Made by a program: the position numbers and the translations under genes. The notes below the pieces were generated by a model that searched no databases, was not told where the DNA came from, and saw only the letters and a program-made list of their open reading frames with translations. From assembly GCA_038503075.1 (NCBI GenBank), contig JBCAML010000019.1, forward strand, positions 124,001 through 188,000: 64,000 nt of DNA, read 5' to 3'. Positions within the stretch are counted from its first letter, which is position 1. Each line of letters begins with the position of its first letter. This document shows positions 11,053 through 21,717 of this stretch, one piece after another. Source of the DNA: Gyromitra esculenta. Its lineage: Eukaryota; Ascomycota; Pezizomycetes; Pezizales; Discinaceae.

Positions 11053-12237
11053 CTACTTAGGCAGCGGCCCATCGCTAAGAACATACTTGGCCATCATATC
11101 CGTCTCTTCGCTCTTGTAGACCAGCTCCCCGGGATCCTCAATAGATTCAGAAATATTCAACTCCACAAGCTTCATCTCCTGTTTTATAAACTTCATTACA
11201 TCTACCCACGACCCTGTTCTTAGCTTCGACCCCCCTATTGATACCTTCCTCAGCGTCTTCTTGTGTCGAGATAAAAATTCTATAATTTCGTCTTGATGCA
11301 TCATGATCGAAGGAAAGGTCACGCTCCTAAGCTTTGGCCAGACATGCTCGGTGCCGAAAATCTTGGAAAATAGGATGGCTTCGGGATTGCCGTGGCTAGC
11401 GTCGGGTCGGTTTCGGGGGTTAGTTCGAACTTGAAGCGTCTCGAGTCGCTCCGCAGGCGCCAACGCAAGCGATAACGCGTCTGCTTGCTGGTCATGTGGT
11501 GGAGCGTCGTAGGTCTGCTCGATAGATAATCTGATGGTTTTACAATTTTGGAACAAGACCCCGGCACGGCGGATAGTCTCGGGAGCGTCGAAAACAAGAT
11601 GGGGGGTCAATCCTTTTGAACCTGGCTGGTTCAGGATTTCGAAGGAGTTCAGCTTTACGTCCGCGAGATAGAGTATGTCTATCAACTTTATGAACATTTG
11701 TATGAAGTCTGACGGTTGGCCTAGGCGCCCTCTTATTCGATAGTAGCTCTGTAGGTGAATAGGCCTTCGTTGCACCAGTACTGGGGAGACTGGAGAATTA
11801 CAACCGACGGTAACATCTCGCAGCCTGGGAAACCCCTGAAGAGCATCTTTAAATCTCTTCACGATGTTTTCCGAATACAGGAATTCTTTGAATGAGTCGA
11901 ATATAGGTTGAAATACTTCAATTGCTGTCTCACTTGTATTGCGGTGATCGATCCCCTTCGAGTCCAGTTCTCTGACATATTCCGGCCATATGACTGTGGC
12001 AATACCCACAATCCTCACAAATATCCTTTTCACGTAACGGGCTAAGTTTGGGTTGCTGGATAACGAAGCAAGACGAGATAGGGATAACCGAGAAAGATCG
12101 AAAGGAATGGTATGGAAGAGGAACTCGGCTCCGAGATCAGCAAAGGAACGCTGTACTAAACGAAAGTTCGCGATATCAACTTCGGGAGAGAGGTGGGTGA
12201 GGATAGAACGGATGATTTCCGGGGGAACTGTATGCAT
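11053..12237 (-). CDS. F-box domain protein
   Basis: This is an unbroken 394-residue frame. The first 45 residues, PPEIIRSILTHLSP followed by FRLVQRSFADLGAEFLF, are an F-box: a proline-initiated helix, then the LxxVxRxF-type helix. In the family this segment docks on Skp1 of an SCF ubiquitin ligase, with the rest recruiting the substrate. The remainder has repeated leucine-spaced segments (for example LRDVTVG, LRSVTFPSIM, LRKVSIGG, LVELNIS), like the degenerate leucine-rich repeats of many fungal F-box proteins. The substrate is unknown. The start is the first Met and sits directly before the F-box, so it is well placed. No intron is needed. Ascomycetes carry large, fast-evolving families of these. 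Confidence 0.8.
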   Translation of the reverse strand: MHTVPPEIIRSILTHLSPEVDIANFRLVQRSFADLGAEFLFHTIPFDLSRLSLSRLASLSSNPNLARYVKRIFVRIVGIATVIWPEYVRELDSKGIDHRNTSETAIEVFQPIFDSFKEFLYSENIVKRFKDALQGFPRLRDVTVGCNSPVSPVLVQRRPIHLQSYYRIRGRLGQPSDFIQMFIKLIDILYLADVKLNSFEILNQPGSKGLTPHLVFDAPETIRRAGVLFQNCKTIRLSIEQTYDAPPHDQQADALSLALAPAERLETLQVRTNPRNRPDASHGNPEAILFSKIFGTEHVWPKLRSVTFPSIMMHQDEIIEFLSRHKKTLRKVSIGGSKLRTGSWVDVMKFIKQEMKLVELNISESIEDPGELVYKSEETDMMAKYVLSDGPLPK

Positions 12238-15200
12238 TGCGGGCTCTAACCGAAGATCTTCAAATCAGTACATTACTCCCAGAGGTGTTTATTTGAGAAG
12301 TTAGCTAACCTCGGTAACTCTATTGTTTGCGTTGGTTCTGTAGAAGCGGGTTCTGTAACCGAAGTCAATTTCAATAACCCAAGTCCAGACTAAACATTCC
12401 TCAGAACCGTATATCGTAGTTGCGTATATTCAGATCGAGTTAAAATGGCATCTGCCACTGAATTCCGTTCAAAAGTGGGAATGGACACCTGTTGTCTAGA
12501 TAATCGGGATAAATACATTGCGTGACCTCACTAGGCCGAATCGGGAATGAGGCGGTAACTAGGTACATGTATTCTTATGAAGTTATACTGTTTTACTTTA
12601 TTTTGCCTGATTGAGAGATAAGCCTTATCATCTGTTACTTGGTGCATGGCTATATGCGCTAACGGGATAACTGTTTCCAGAAGCTTAGGTACCGGAAAAC
12701 CGGAACACAGTCATTTCCAATTACATTTCGTCAATCCGTAAACGGTCACGTTACTAAGTCACTCCGTGTCTGAAGCAGTCAACCCTCGCCCTCCCTCCAC
12801 CAAGAAGTGCAGTCATCAGTTATTCATAAACGGTGAACGCAGTTATATACCGTCACGCCGTTATGGGAATAAGCTTTTAGGTCTGTAAAAATTGCATCTA
12901 CTATCAGGTACATACCTTGAATGTACACGTATCCACTGGGGACTATAGTTCTCCATTACACGTTAAGACACATACATAAATCTCGTCTCCCAGTGGGATG
13001 GTCCTATCCATAATATACGGATAGTGTTGTATCACAGCAGCGAATATCATACACTAGATGCATCTGTATAGAGTGGTAGAGTAGAATAATTTTTGATTAT
13101 AAGTATAATGCATATGCCTTGTGGTGAAACTTCGCTGGCGAGGGAGGACAATGAGATGTTTTCACTAGAAATAAACAGATAAAGCAGAGAGATCAATACT
13201 AAATTCAAGTAGGAAGAAACTCCCAAAAAATCGAAGCCTAAAAGAACACCAGCATATCTTGCACTTCTATCTCCGGATCATCACCCTTAGTGAAAGTTTC
13301 TGGGTAGAGCCTACCTCCCTTCACAAATTTCTATCCAAGGCTCCCCTCAATTCTCAATTCCAACCCCTTTTGCCGAGGAAAGAGCTTCGCGGTCGCTATG
13401 AGAGCACTCAAAATAATAAATTTATATATAGTTTTAAGATCTCCGCCCTGGTCCGCCATATTGATTTCATACAGCCGTAAGGAATCTATACTGTTGCCCA
13501 TCGGTGTAAAATCTATGTGCACGGGGATTCTCCTTCCTCACTATTGATACGCAATTGCCGTAGGATAGCTGCTTAAGATCGGGGTATATATAAAGCTGAA
13601 AACTCGGCCTTGCAGGCAACTATCATGAAATCTGCCGCAATACGGACCGCTGCTTCAGAGCCAGCTGTCTGATATGCAGATTGCTGAGGGTTTCAGCTAA
13701 TAGCAGTGTTGGTTAGAATGGGGATGAGATGGCTAAATGAAAAATAGGCTCAACCTAGTCGCTGAGAGACAGCATATGGTTCGGAAGCCAGTTTCTAGAA
13801 CTTGGGTTGAGCCTCCAGCCGGAAGATCCCCAGTACGTCCTCTGTATCAGTGTCGCTTGAGTTTCACTAGAAAAGTTAGAGAGCATAACGAAATTAGAAT
13901 AAGTAAAACAGACAGTCTTGATTTTTTTCATCGGAGAGTATACTATCAATAAGATGCTGTATTTTAATCACTGCATCCTCACTTTTGGTTTGCTTGTAAG
14001 AGCTGAGGAGAGATAAGGAGTTTCTTACTACCCATTTTTTAGGCAGCATTTCTTCTTCTCTAATCATTCTGACTCTAGTCATAAGACCTAGTCGGGCTGA
14101 AGTCATATTTGGACCGTAAGGGTGTGTGGGTCTAGGAGTGGAGATTGAGGGGCCTAGAGGTGATAAGCTGATAATACGATGGGTGTATCCGGGTAACCCA
14201 TGGAGTTAATCGAATGGTCAATGGCTCGTTGGCTATTTGAGACCAATCAGGATACGTATCGGCAGGGTAGTATTATAATTTTGTTTTGTCTGTTGGGGGA
14301 GTTTATGTCTCGGAGCACGAAACTGTCAAGGATTGCAACAAAGAGCTTGAAACTTAGGCAAGGCCATAAAGGCGCGGGGAAGATCTAGAAAAGCTAACAA
14401 CTAGTTTTTTATAAGCATAGAGTGCGCTTTGAAGGTGGAGCATAGTTACAGTTATAATTATAAATCCATAACTATCTATTAGCGAATATTACTATGGTCA
14501 TTGGTGCTGATTATGAAGAAGCCACTCTCTTCTTCAGTAGGGATTCACCTACTAGCTCCAAGTTATACGCTTGTGTTATGCAGTTATAGATAAGGATAAT
14601 ATCCTCGAGTGATGTTTCATGACAGGTAGCTTTTAAACTGATATATGTAATTGTAACTACATTTATATGTAAACACGCCGATCTGTATAGCTATAATCAC
14701 ATACACAAGCCTCAGATATTTTTCTTCTAAGTATTCTATGAGTAGTCCATGAACGGATAGAGAACCACTTTTACTTAAATTTTGTGAAAATCTATACAGC
14801 TAGAGATTGCATGCATATGGCAATAATAAAGCGGCTGTAAATTCATAGAAGTAGAGCCGGTCAGAACCCCAATCTCACAGATGCCAAGGTATTCCCCGGG
14901 GCTAATCGAATGCAAGGCGCTTTGAGGGCCCGTACTGCTCTGTTGATTATCGTACCACAAACCGCTAAGAAAGCCCAGCATTATTCCAATTCACTACCAC
15001 CACCGTCTCTCCGAATAGGTTTCAACATCGAGAAAATGGTTGCTAGTCCTAGTTAAGGTACCATGGCAGTCTCAATGAGCCCACATATGACACTAGCGGC
15101 TTTCGATTTACCTAGCCTGCAACTGGCGTATACATAACTTGCTTGGTTGACGCCGCTAGCAGCAGATTTCTGGGATGTTTCTAGTGCTACCGCAGCGAAC

Positions 15201-16124
15201 TTAGCCTCACATTTCCCTTGATTTCGTGATCCTAGCGAGCGACGGTATACTGGCAGGCTTATTTAGTTGAACATTCCCTAGCGGGTACGAGATGCCAGTG
15301 TTTGACTACATCTGAGGTGGAAAAGTTGGTCTGCTAATACCAAGGGTTACATGTAGCCACTTGTTTTCCCCCCTTCTCTTGAGCATTATATATCCTCCCG
15401 ATGAGAGGTATCAATTTGTTGCTAACTCTGCATCATAGATAGGTTCATCCTTCCCAACGTTGATCGATCGTAATTCCCAGTCTAAAGAAAGCCCTAAGAT
15501 CAATCCTTGGGAGTCAGACGCAAGATAACTAACCTGGTATCTGGAGCATAATTAAAGCAAAGGCAAGTACGGACAATCCAACTCTTCTAATTTAAAATTC
15601 CCCTTTCTGGTATGTGTGATATTGTGATAAAGTTTATTACCCCTTGTCGATCATCTTTTTGTGATCAGGGTTAGGGTTTTGATGTTCTCCATCCCAGGGA
15701 TAACGATAAGGTCTATTTGGTCAGACACATTCGAGTCATAAGTTTAATCACTATTTTCAGTATTGACGGTACGTTTCTTCAGGCATTGTGCTAGCTATAG
15801 CTTTTACTAACTTGTCTTATGAGGAAATCAAAGCTTGGTGTAATTTGGGGATTACGAGCCCATTACTTACCCATTGGTACAGGCAATCTGTTCCGACGAA
15901 ACCTGCACTCGGGTATCCGTCGACATCTCCGTCCTCTGTACAGCGAAACCCCGTGGCGAAATATTCGAGTGATGAGCTATGATTAATTTCATTACCGCCG
16001 CATAAACATAAGGTGGTAGGTAACTCGAGACTTTCTTGGCATTGAATTGATACATGTATCTCTTCACTCGGCAATTGTGACTGCTCGAACCGACTTCTTG
16101 GCACACCGCCCTCTTTTCAGCTTT

Positions 16125-16186
16125 CTCGCGATATCGCGAGTTTTCAATCGCCAACTTCGCCAAGTCTCCTCGCTGAGGAGACTTGG
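16125..16186. repeat. Two consecutive perfect palindromes
   Basis: CTCGCGATATCGCGAG (16125-16140) is a 16-bp perfect palindrome. Twenty bases later CCAAGTCTCCTC (16160-16171) pairs perfectly with GAGGAGACTTGG (16175-16186) over a three-base loop. Both are seen directly; their function is unknown. Confidence 0.75.
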
Positions 16187-16954
16187 TGGGGGTTGGTGTT
16201 TTGCGGCTTACAGTATCGTGGGATACCTCACTCAGCCAGAGGTTACTCTTTCTTACATGCATACATGTACGGTTCAGATCGGCAAGACGTCTCTTGGCCG
16301 TTCAAACACGGCGCCTAGTTTGCGAATCAGCGCAAATATGTGCGCGTTTTAATCTATCTGCGACTTCCGGATCAACCCAGCTTTCAATTGATGGGCTTTC
16401 CTGTCGGTGCTTGGTATATGTAGAAGTAAGTTTCAGGCGGGGCTCTGGAATATTAGAGACTTGGGCTGATCACGGTATTCGACTCTACCCGACGCTAAAA
16501 AGATTAATGCATGCGCACACGATACGGTTATGATAGGGCTGAGCACACAGCCTCGTATATACCGCTCATCTACATTTCCCCCACTCCGTACCAGTTCATA
16601 CTCATCAATCACTATCATCTACAATTGCCAAGCTTGCCAATTCATTTGCGCTTTTCAGCTGTTAGTGATGGAGGTAAATGACATAGTGGCGATTTCTTTT
16701 CGCGATGACGACCAGCTGATTTCGGGGACCACAGCATCATCGACCAAGCAAAAACAGAAATCACGTTATCTTTGGGTTTATGGGTTAATTCGGCTAGATT
16801 GGCATTTTCGATCTGCGGTAATGGATCAATATCTACAGTTTGTCATAAACTCAATAGTTAAGATAGACCACCTTAGGGATGCGCCCAGGGACCAGAAAAA
16901 CTCCCACCAAAATTAGAATTCAGGAAGGAGTTAATAGGGATGACGTACGGCCAT

Positions 16955-17066
16955 AAATGACGGTTGAAGGAGAGTGAGAATTCGCAACACATTTTCGCTT
17001 TACGTTCCAATCCCATGATTTACAAGTTGTGCGTTGCGAAGTTTCCCTCTCCTTCAACGGTCATTT
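16955..17066. repeat. MITE-like foldback (imperfect arms of about 37 bp)
   Basis: The left arm from 16955 starts AAATGACGGTTGAAGGAGAG. The right arm, ending at 17066, is its reverse complement with about six mismatches, and both arms include a TTCGCAAC segment inside. Weak similarity continues outward (AGGGA on the left, TCCCT on the right), so the element may reach about 16936-17084. There is no coding capacity. Confidence 0.6.
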
Positions 17067-17803
17067 GAGACTATTCACCGTCCCTTTCAACTCCATTTTG
17101 CATTCCAAGTTTGAGTGCAGATATTCGGGTCCCCCGAGAGCATCCAATAGTCTGCTTCCTGTCGTTTTAGATAGTAGATAATTGGTATGTCAAGACAAGA
17201 GACCTTTTTCATCGAGTCCGGCTAACTTTCGACCTAGATTTTGGTCGAGAGCAATTCAGACACAGATTCAACTCATCGTTCGGGTACATATGACATCTGT
17301 TGAGTAATCTACATTATTGTTAAACCTTTATTGCAAGCCTTGCAATTGGGTTAGGAGTACTAGATGTGGGGTATTCAAGATTAAAATACGAGGGATGAAG
17401 TAAGCTTCTTGCATGACGTATCGTAATGTTCCACAACACAAAACCTCCACCGGGTGAAAGCTATAAACTGTAGATCTATTGTCAACCTCGCAATGCACGC
17501 CAAAGGAATTTCATCTTGGTATAATTAAAGGACACGGCACCACGTAGAGAGGTATCTGATTGGTAATTTTTTGATGACAATTCTCGGGCGAATATCCAGC
17601 CGGGGCAAAGCAAGCACTCGGCCGGGAGAGTACTAAAAGGGCAGTTTGCTCATGTCACCAGCCTCAACGATTACCACGTGACCGGTTAATAGGTGAACCT
17701 TAACATATCACGTGCCGGCCATGAAAGCCAACTACACGAGAACTCTAGCTTTGTCTCGAAACACGGACAATAGTTGGGCCGTCGGGGACGCTATATACGC
17801 AAC

Positions 17804-17810
17804 TATAAAG
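17804..17810 (+). promoter_or_regulatory. TATA box of the DUF924 gene
   Basis: TATAAAG lies 35 bases before the ATG at 17845. A second TATATA is at 17792-17797. With such a short distance, the downstream in-frame Met (17962) could be used by transcripts starting late. Confidence 0.4.
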
Positions 17811-17844
17811 AACATTTAAGATCCAGCAAATTCAATAAATAGCG

Positions 17845-18765
17845 ATGACTCTGCTCCTTCATCAACTCAAAGCTAGCAAACCAGTAGCAGCTCTACTTCC
17901 AAAGATCCGGGCTTTTCCTCGTCCTAGTTCTTACGGAAACTCAATTATATTTGCAAGAAACATGGCCTCTGCAACCGCGAATACTCCAGCCGCTCAGGTC
18001 AATGGCGAGGATTTGTCCAACATCTTTACCGAAGAAGTCTCCCGCGACATTCTCGATTTCTGGTTTGCAGGCGCCAGTCTATATCCAACACAGGAGGAAG
18101 CAAAGCGCTGGTTTGTCCCGGATACCGAATTCGATGAGCAGTGCCGGTACAAGCTCTTTTTTCCCACTCCCTATCCAAAAGTCCAATTAATTGAGCAAAT
18201 CCTAACTATTTTTTTCTGAAGCTCCAAATACGTTTCGATTATTTCAAAGGTAGCCGCCTACCCCCCATCATCTATAGTATCACTCGCAACCTCCCCGGAG
18301 CGCGCCCTCTCGCTGATACTGCTCCTCGACCAATTTCCTCGTAATATATTCCGGGGCGAGCTCTCTGCAAAAGTATACACCGAGACAGACCCCCTCGCGG
18401 TTGCCGTCGCATTGCACTCGTTGCTGCCAGAGTTCCGCTATGATCATGGACCCAACAACACTTGGAGAACCGTTCCGACCAGACGCCTCTGGTTCGGTCT
18501 GCCTCTCACCCACTCCGAAGATCTGGCGCTGCATGCAAAGGTTGTAGAGAAGCCTGGGATGCTCGAGGACTGTCTTGAGGAGGAGGCGAAGGAAGGGAGT
18601 TGTGCGGGGCTGGCGATGGCGAAGATCCTCGAAGGTCATCTTGTAGAACATACGGCTGTTATCAAGCAGTTCGGCCGGTATCCATATAGGAACAAGGTTC
18701 TCGGAAGGGAAAGCACACCAGAGGAAATTGAGTGGCTTAAGAATCCGGTTAGTTGGGCGAGATAG
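17845..18765 (+). CDS. DUF924 family protein
   Basis: Two exons (17845-18146 and 18222-18765) around a GTACAA..TGAAG intron close in phase and give 281 aa. The DUF924 hallmarks are all present: RDILDFWFAG, then the helical repeat part with LILLLDQFPRNIFRGELSAKVYTETDPLA, the PLTHSEDLALHAK segment and the C-terminal VIKQFGRYPYRNKVLGRESTPEEIEWL. The family is widespread in bacteria and fungi and folds as TPR-like helices; its biochemical role is not established. The first 40 residues are rich in Lys, Arg, Leu and Ser with no acidic residue. They precede a second Met (MASATAN), which suggests a mitochondrial presequence or an alternative cytosolic start. This is inference only. Confidence 0.88.
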
Positions 18766-19235
18766 GTGTAGATTGAAGATTTAGTCAGAGGCTGGTTTTC
18801 TTTTTCGGTGGTTGGTGTATTAGTTGAGTTTTGAGAATTTCCGACTCTCGTAGTCAATTATATAGCGATACTTAAATATATGTAGCTATCGTTTTCTAGC
18901 TTAAGCAGGTGCGGAGAAAATTGTTTAAGTGAGCGCGTCTTATATCTTCTCTGGTATTGGTAGTGGACACATGCCTAGTATATGGATATTTAAATTCCCC
19001 AAGTCGAACTCGCGGAGTGATGTATCATGCTTGGCCGATTTTTGCTAAATGCCGAATTAGTTAGTAGCCTCTTTATGTAACCGACCGATTATAACCTCGC
19101 TAGCCCCTACTGAGAACACTACATGTATCCAACCCTTCACCCCAAAATTTAATTACTCCCCAATGTGGTCCGCCTGGTGGTTTTTGTAATGGGGAAAGTT
19201 GTCAGCCATTGGGGAAGGAGAAAAAAATGTTTACC
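18766..19235. other. Intergenic stretch between the DUF924 gene and tRNA-Thr
   Basis: This contains the 3' flank of the DUF924 gene. Its AT-rich part (18850-18890) may carry the polyadenylation signal. It also includes the 3' flank of the minus-strand tRNA. I see no coding evidence. Confidence 0.4.
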
Positions 19236-19322
19236 TGCCCCCACACAGAGTCGAACTATGGATCTTCGCATGAACCTTGTTGAATTACAAGTGCGATGCC
19301 TTACCAGCTTGGCCATAAGGGC
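19236..19322 (-). tRNA. tRNA-Thr (anticodon UGU) with a 14-nt intron
   Basis: The minus strand folds as a complete tRNA. The acceptor GCCCTTA pairs with TGGGGGC, with two G-U pairs and an A discriminator. The D stem is GCC/GGC with loop AAGCTGGTAA. The perfect anticodon stem is TCGCA/TGCGA, and the T arm CATAG-TTCGACT-CTGTG has one G-U pair. The anticodon loop begins CT-TGT-A, so the anticodon is UGU (threonine). About 14 extra bases follow position 37, the canonical place of nuclear tRNA introns. Total length is 87, leaving a normal 73-base mature tRNA without an encoded CCA, as in eukaryotes. Confidence 0.9.
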
Positions 19323-19729
19323 GGATGATGTTTCTCTTACTAGTGGATTGATGTCATAGGTAAACTAAATCCTTAGCTCGCAACCAGCCTTTCACGTAAC
19401 GATACTCCCCATCTCAGATCCCACTAAAAGCCTTATTTCTAGCGAGTGTACGTCTATTTCGAGACTAGAGATACTATTGTAGCAATCACGATGAACTCAG
19501 CTTAGAACCGAAGCTATACATTTCAAAGTGCTGTACCCGCTGGGACCAAGGGACAGGGTTATGGACTGACGGAGCTAGTGGCTAAGAGCCCTAACCCTAA
19601 CAATGATGGGTAGGAAAACATTCAATAATTTATTCCTCTTGCTATTTTAGAACCAAAGATACAATCATTTTCAGGTCCCACCAAGCAAGCCCCGCGAAAT
19701 TAATAACGGTTCGAGTTAGATGGAATGGT
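19323..19729. other. Intergenic stretch upstream of tRNA-Thr
   Basis: It contains a two-unit telomere-like motif, CCTAACCCTAAC (about 19589-19600), and no coding evidence. Because the tRNA is on the minus strand, this is its 5' flank. Confidence 0.4.
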
Positions 19730-20425
19730 CTAGTGCTTTAACTCAGGATCTGTATAACGATTAGCGATTTGTAGGAAATAGTCATTTCGGGAAGTGGTAA
19801 TAGACTTACCAACATCTTTTGGGTTAGGAACCGTATCCTCCCCTAAGCTTTTTGGCTTTGGCGTGTAATCTGACAGGTACTTGGTAACCTTTTTGCAAGC
19901 GCACCCTTCCCTGTAGCAAGCAGATCCGAAGCCATTTGGACACCCTGATTTACCCCAAACTCTGCCTGCACATGTACAGGTCCAGGTAGAACTGGGCGAT
20001 GTAGATGCTGCACAAGTGAAGTCAAATATGGGTGGGCAATCTGGCTGTTTTGAGTAAGAGCAGGAACACTCAGTTTTAATGTAGTCGCTGCAGTACTTGT
20101 TGGTGTTTGCTGGGCAGTCTTTGTTGACATTGATCATCTTGTAGCACTCGCAGAGCGACTCATTCTCGTAACTGAAGCAGAAAAATTTCCAGCCGGAGGG
20201 ACATTCAAAGAGTTTGTCGGTACCCACGGGTGATGTGTAGTCCCTCGTGATAAGTTCGGTGTCGAGCTCGCGCTCAACTATTAACGATAGCCTTATTAGC
20301 GAAAATAGCACGCCTACCAAATTAAATCTCTAGTAAGTTATTGGGGGACTACCTATTGGCACGATAGCGCTAGATACGCCAGAGACAAGAAAGACAAACG
20401 CAAGCGCTACAATATTTCTATACAT
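19730..20425 (-). CDS. Secreted protein with four tandem four-cysteine modules
   Basis: I do not recognise a named family. Three exons fit (20425-20353, 20277-19810 and 19749-19730), giving 186 aa with closed phases. The start MYRNIVALAFVFLVSGVSSA is a clear signal peptide. The mature part has 16 cysteines in four consecutive modules, each of the form C-P-x6-C-x(4-11)-C-x-C: C50-C69, C79-C97, C105-C127 and C137-C152. The first two spacings are constant across all four, so the protein arose by module duplication and is probably disulphide-rich and extracellular. The tail is lysine- and proline-rich. The last intron is 60 bases, a multiple of three with no in-frame stop. It has strong sites (GTAAGT, branch GCTAATC, ACAG), so retention would give a 206-residue form. 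A TATAAAG box lies about 115 bases above the ATG. Confidence 0.75.
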
Positions 20426-21717
20426 GGTAGACAGAGTATCAAGTAAGCGAAGAGCAGATAATTGTGTAAAGGAGCTTTTCGAAAGTGTCTGAAATCTGGA
20501 AACTAGCACAATATGCTGATACGAGGGGATAATTGACCCTTTATATTCGGAGGTGTTGGCACTTGTCAGTTGCGTGCCAGGCTGTCAAGCAGTCAAAAAG
20601 GGAAGTGAGGTACACTCGGTTTGACCAGCTGTTGGTCAATGCCTTGTAACACAGCGCACGGCACGTGTATAGATTTTCCATCAGCGTTTCGGGTTTCTAT
20701 CACCCTCCATGGCCACGTTTACTGGTGTCTTGAAACTGCTATTGGGGGTTGTTAATCACTTTTTGGTGAATGTGAACTCGATCATGCAAGATATCAGGAC
20801 ATGCTACTCGCTACATACTGTGATAGAGTAGAAAAGGTTTCAAATATGCATGTACTCACCCGTACTCGCAGCAACAGACGCCTAGACAACAGTGTTTAGG
20901 GTGCGCACTGCGCAATGCAAGAAAATGACACAAAAAGATACTAGAGCCTGTTTTTTTGGACGGGCCACGTTAGGATGCTCAAAGTTTCTTTGATGTTGTA
21001 AAAATGGGTCTAGTTCATGGCTTTTTTTTGTTTTTTGTTAAATCACTATTTCATTATTTTTATAGGTACAAGAATATCGCATCCAACAGAAGTTATGGCG
21101 TGAACAAAATCCCAAGGTCTAGTTCTTAGCAAAGAACAAGGCTATATACATTTGATCAAATTCTACTTTTAACATTTCAATTCGTTTGTCCATCCTACCA
21201 GATACCTACTAGAGTAATTACAAATAATTGTACGCGCCTAAATACGTACACGCGGCTGCAAGTCCTAGCCTTGTTTCTTTCTTTCTGTTTCTCTCATACC
21301 GGTGGATGTAGCCCGAAGTTCACAAGACGTTACAGTTTATCCGAGCGTTTTCGTCTCTCCCTCCTGCTAGTTTCCCTGGTATCTGAGACTTGATGCTTCC
21401 TCACGGCAGCCCAGCGTGAAAATTCCCTCCGAGAGCTAGTAATTATCACAGGCTCCATGCGTACCGGATATATAATCCGCGCCTGTACGCACGTACCTGA
21501 GCAATTTAATTAATATTCAACGTAATAGATTTTAGTCTAAAGCCTATCGGGAATGATTGGTCTAGCCATAAACGTATGCACGAGAGCCAAAGTAGTACGA
21601 TCGAGCCAAAAACTGCGCGTCTTCTCCAGAACTACATAAACGAATCATTACATTCCAATCATAGTGCTATTACACAAGATGGCTATAGAAAAAATTACGT
21701 ACGTCGCGTACACTCTT
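20426..21717. other. Intergenic stretch between the cysteine-module gene and the esterase
   Basis: This holds the promoter of the cysteine-module gene (TATA at 20539-20545) and the 3' flank of the esterase. T-rich runs occur at 20950-21060. No further gene is supported; the frame at 21576-21770 overlaps the esterase end on the other strand. Confidence 0.45.
20539..20545 (-). promoter_or_regulatory. TATA box of the cysteine-module gene
   Basis: The minus strand reads TATAAAG, about 115 bases before the ATG at 20425. Confidence 0.4.

Larger units (their letters stand above)
12238..17844. other. 5.6-kb gene-poor stretch
   Basis: No protein gene can be supported. Frames of 60-131 codons on both strands (for example 15867-16262, 16047-16352 and 16530-16916) overlap each other and show no domain. 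Structures seen are a 10-bp inverted repeat AGGCTCAACC / GGTTGAGCCT (13746-13755 and 13805-13814), a telomere-like AGGGTTAGGG (about 15667), paired palindromes at 16125-16186 and a foldback at 16955-17066. CACGTG-type E-boxes lie upstream of the DUF924 gene at about 17674 and 17710. Confidence 0.5.
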
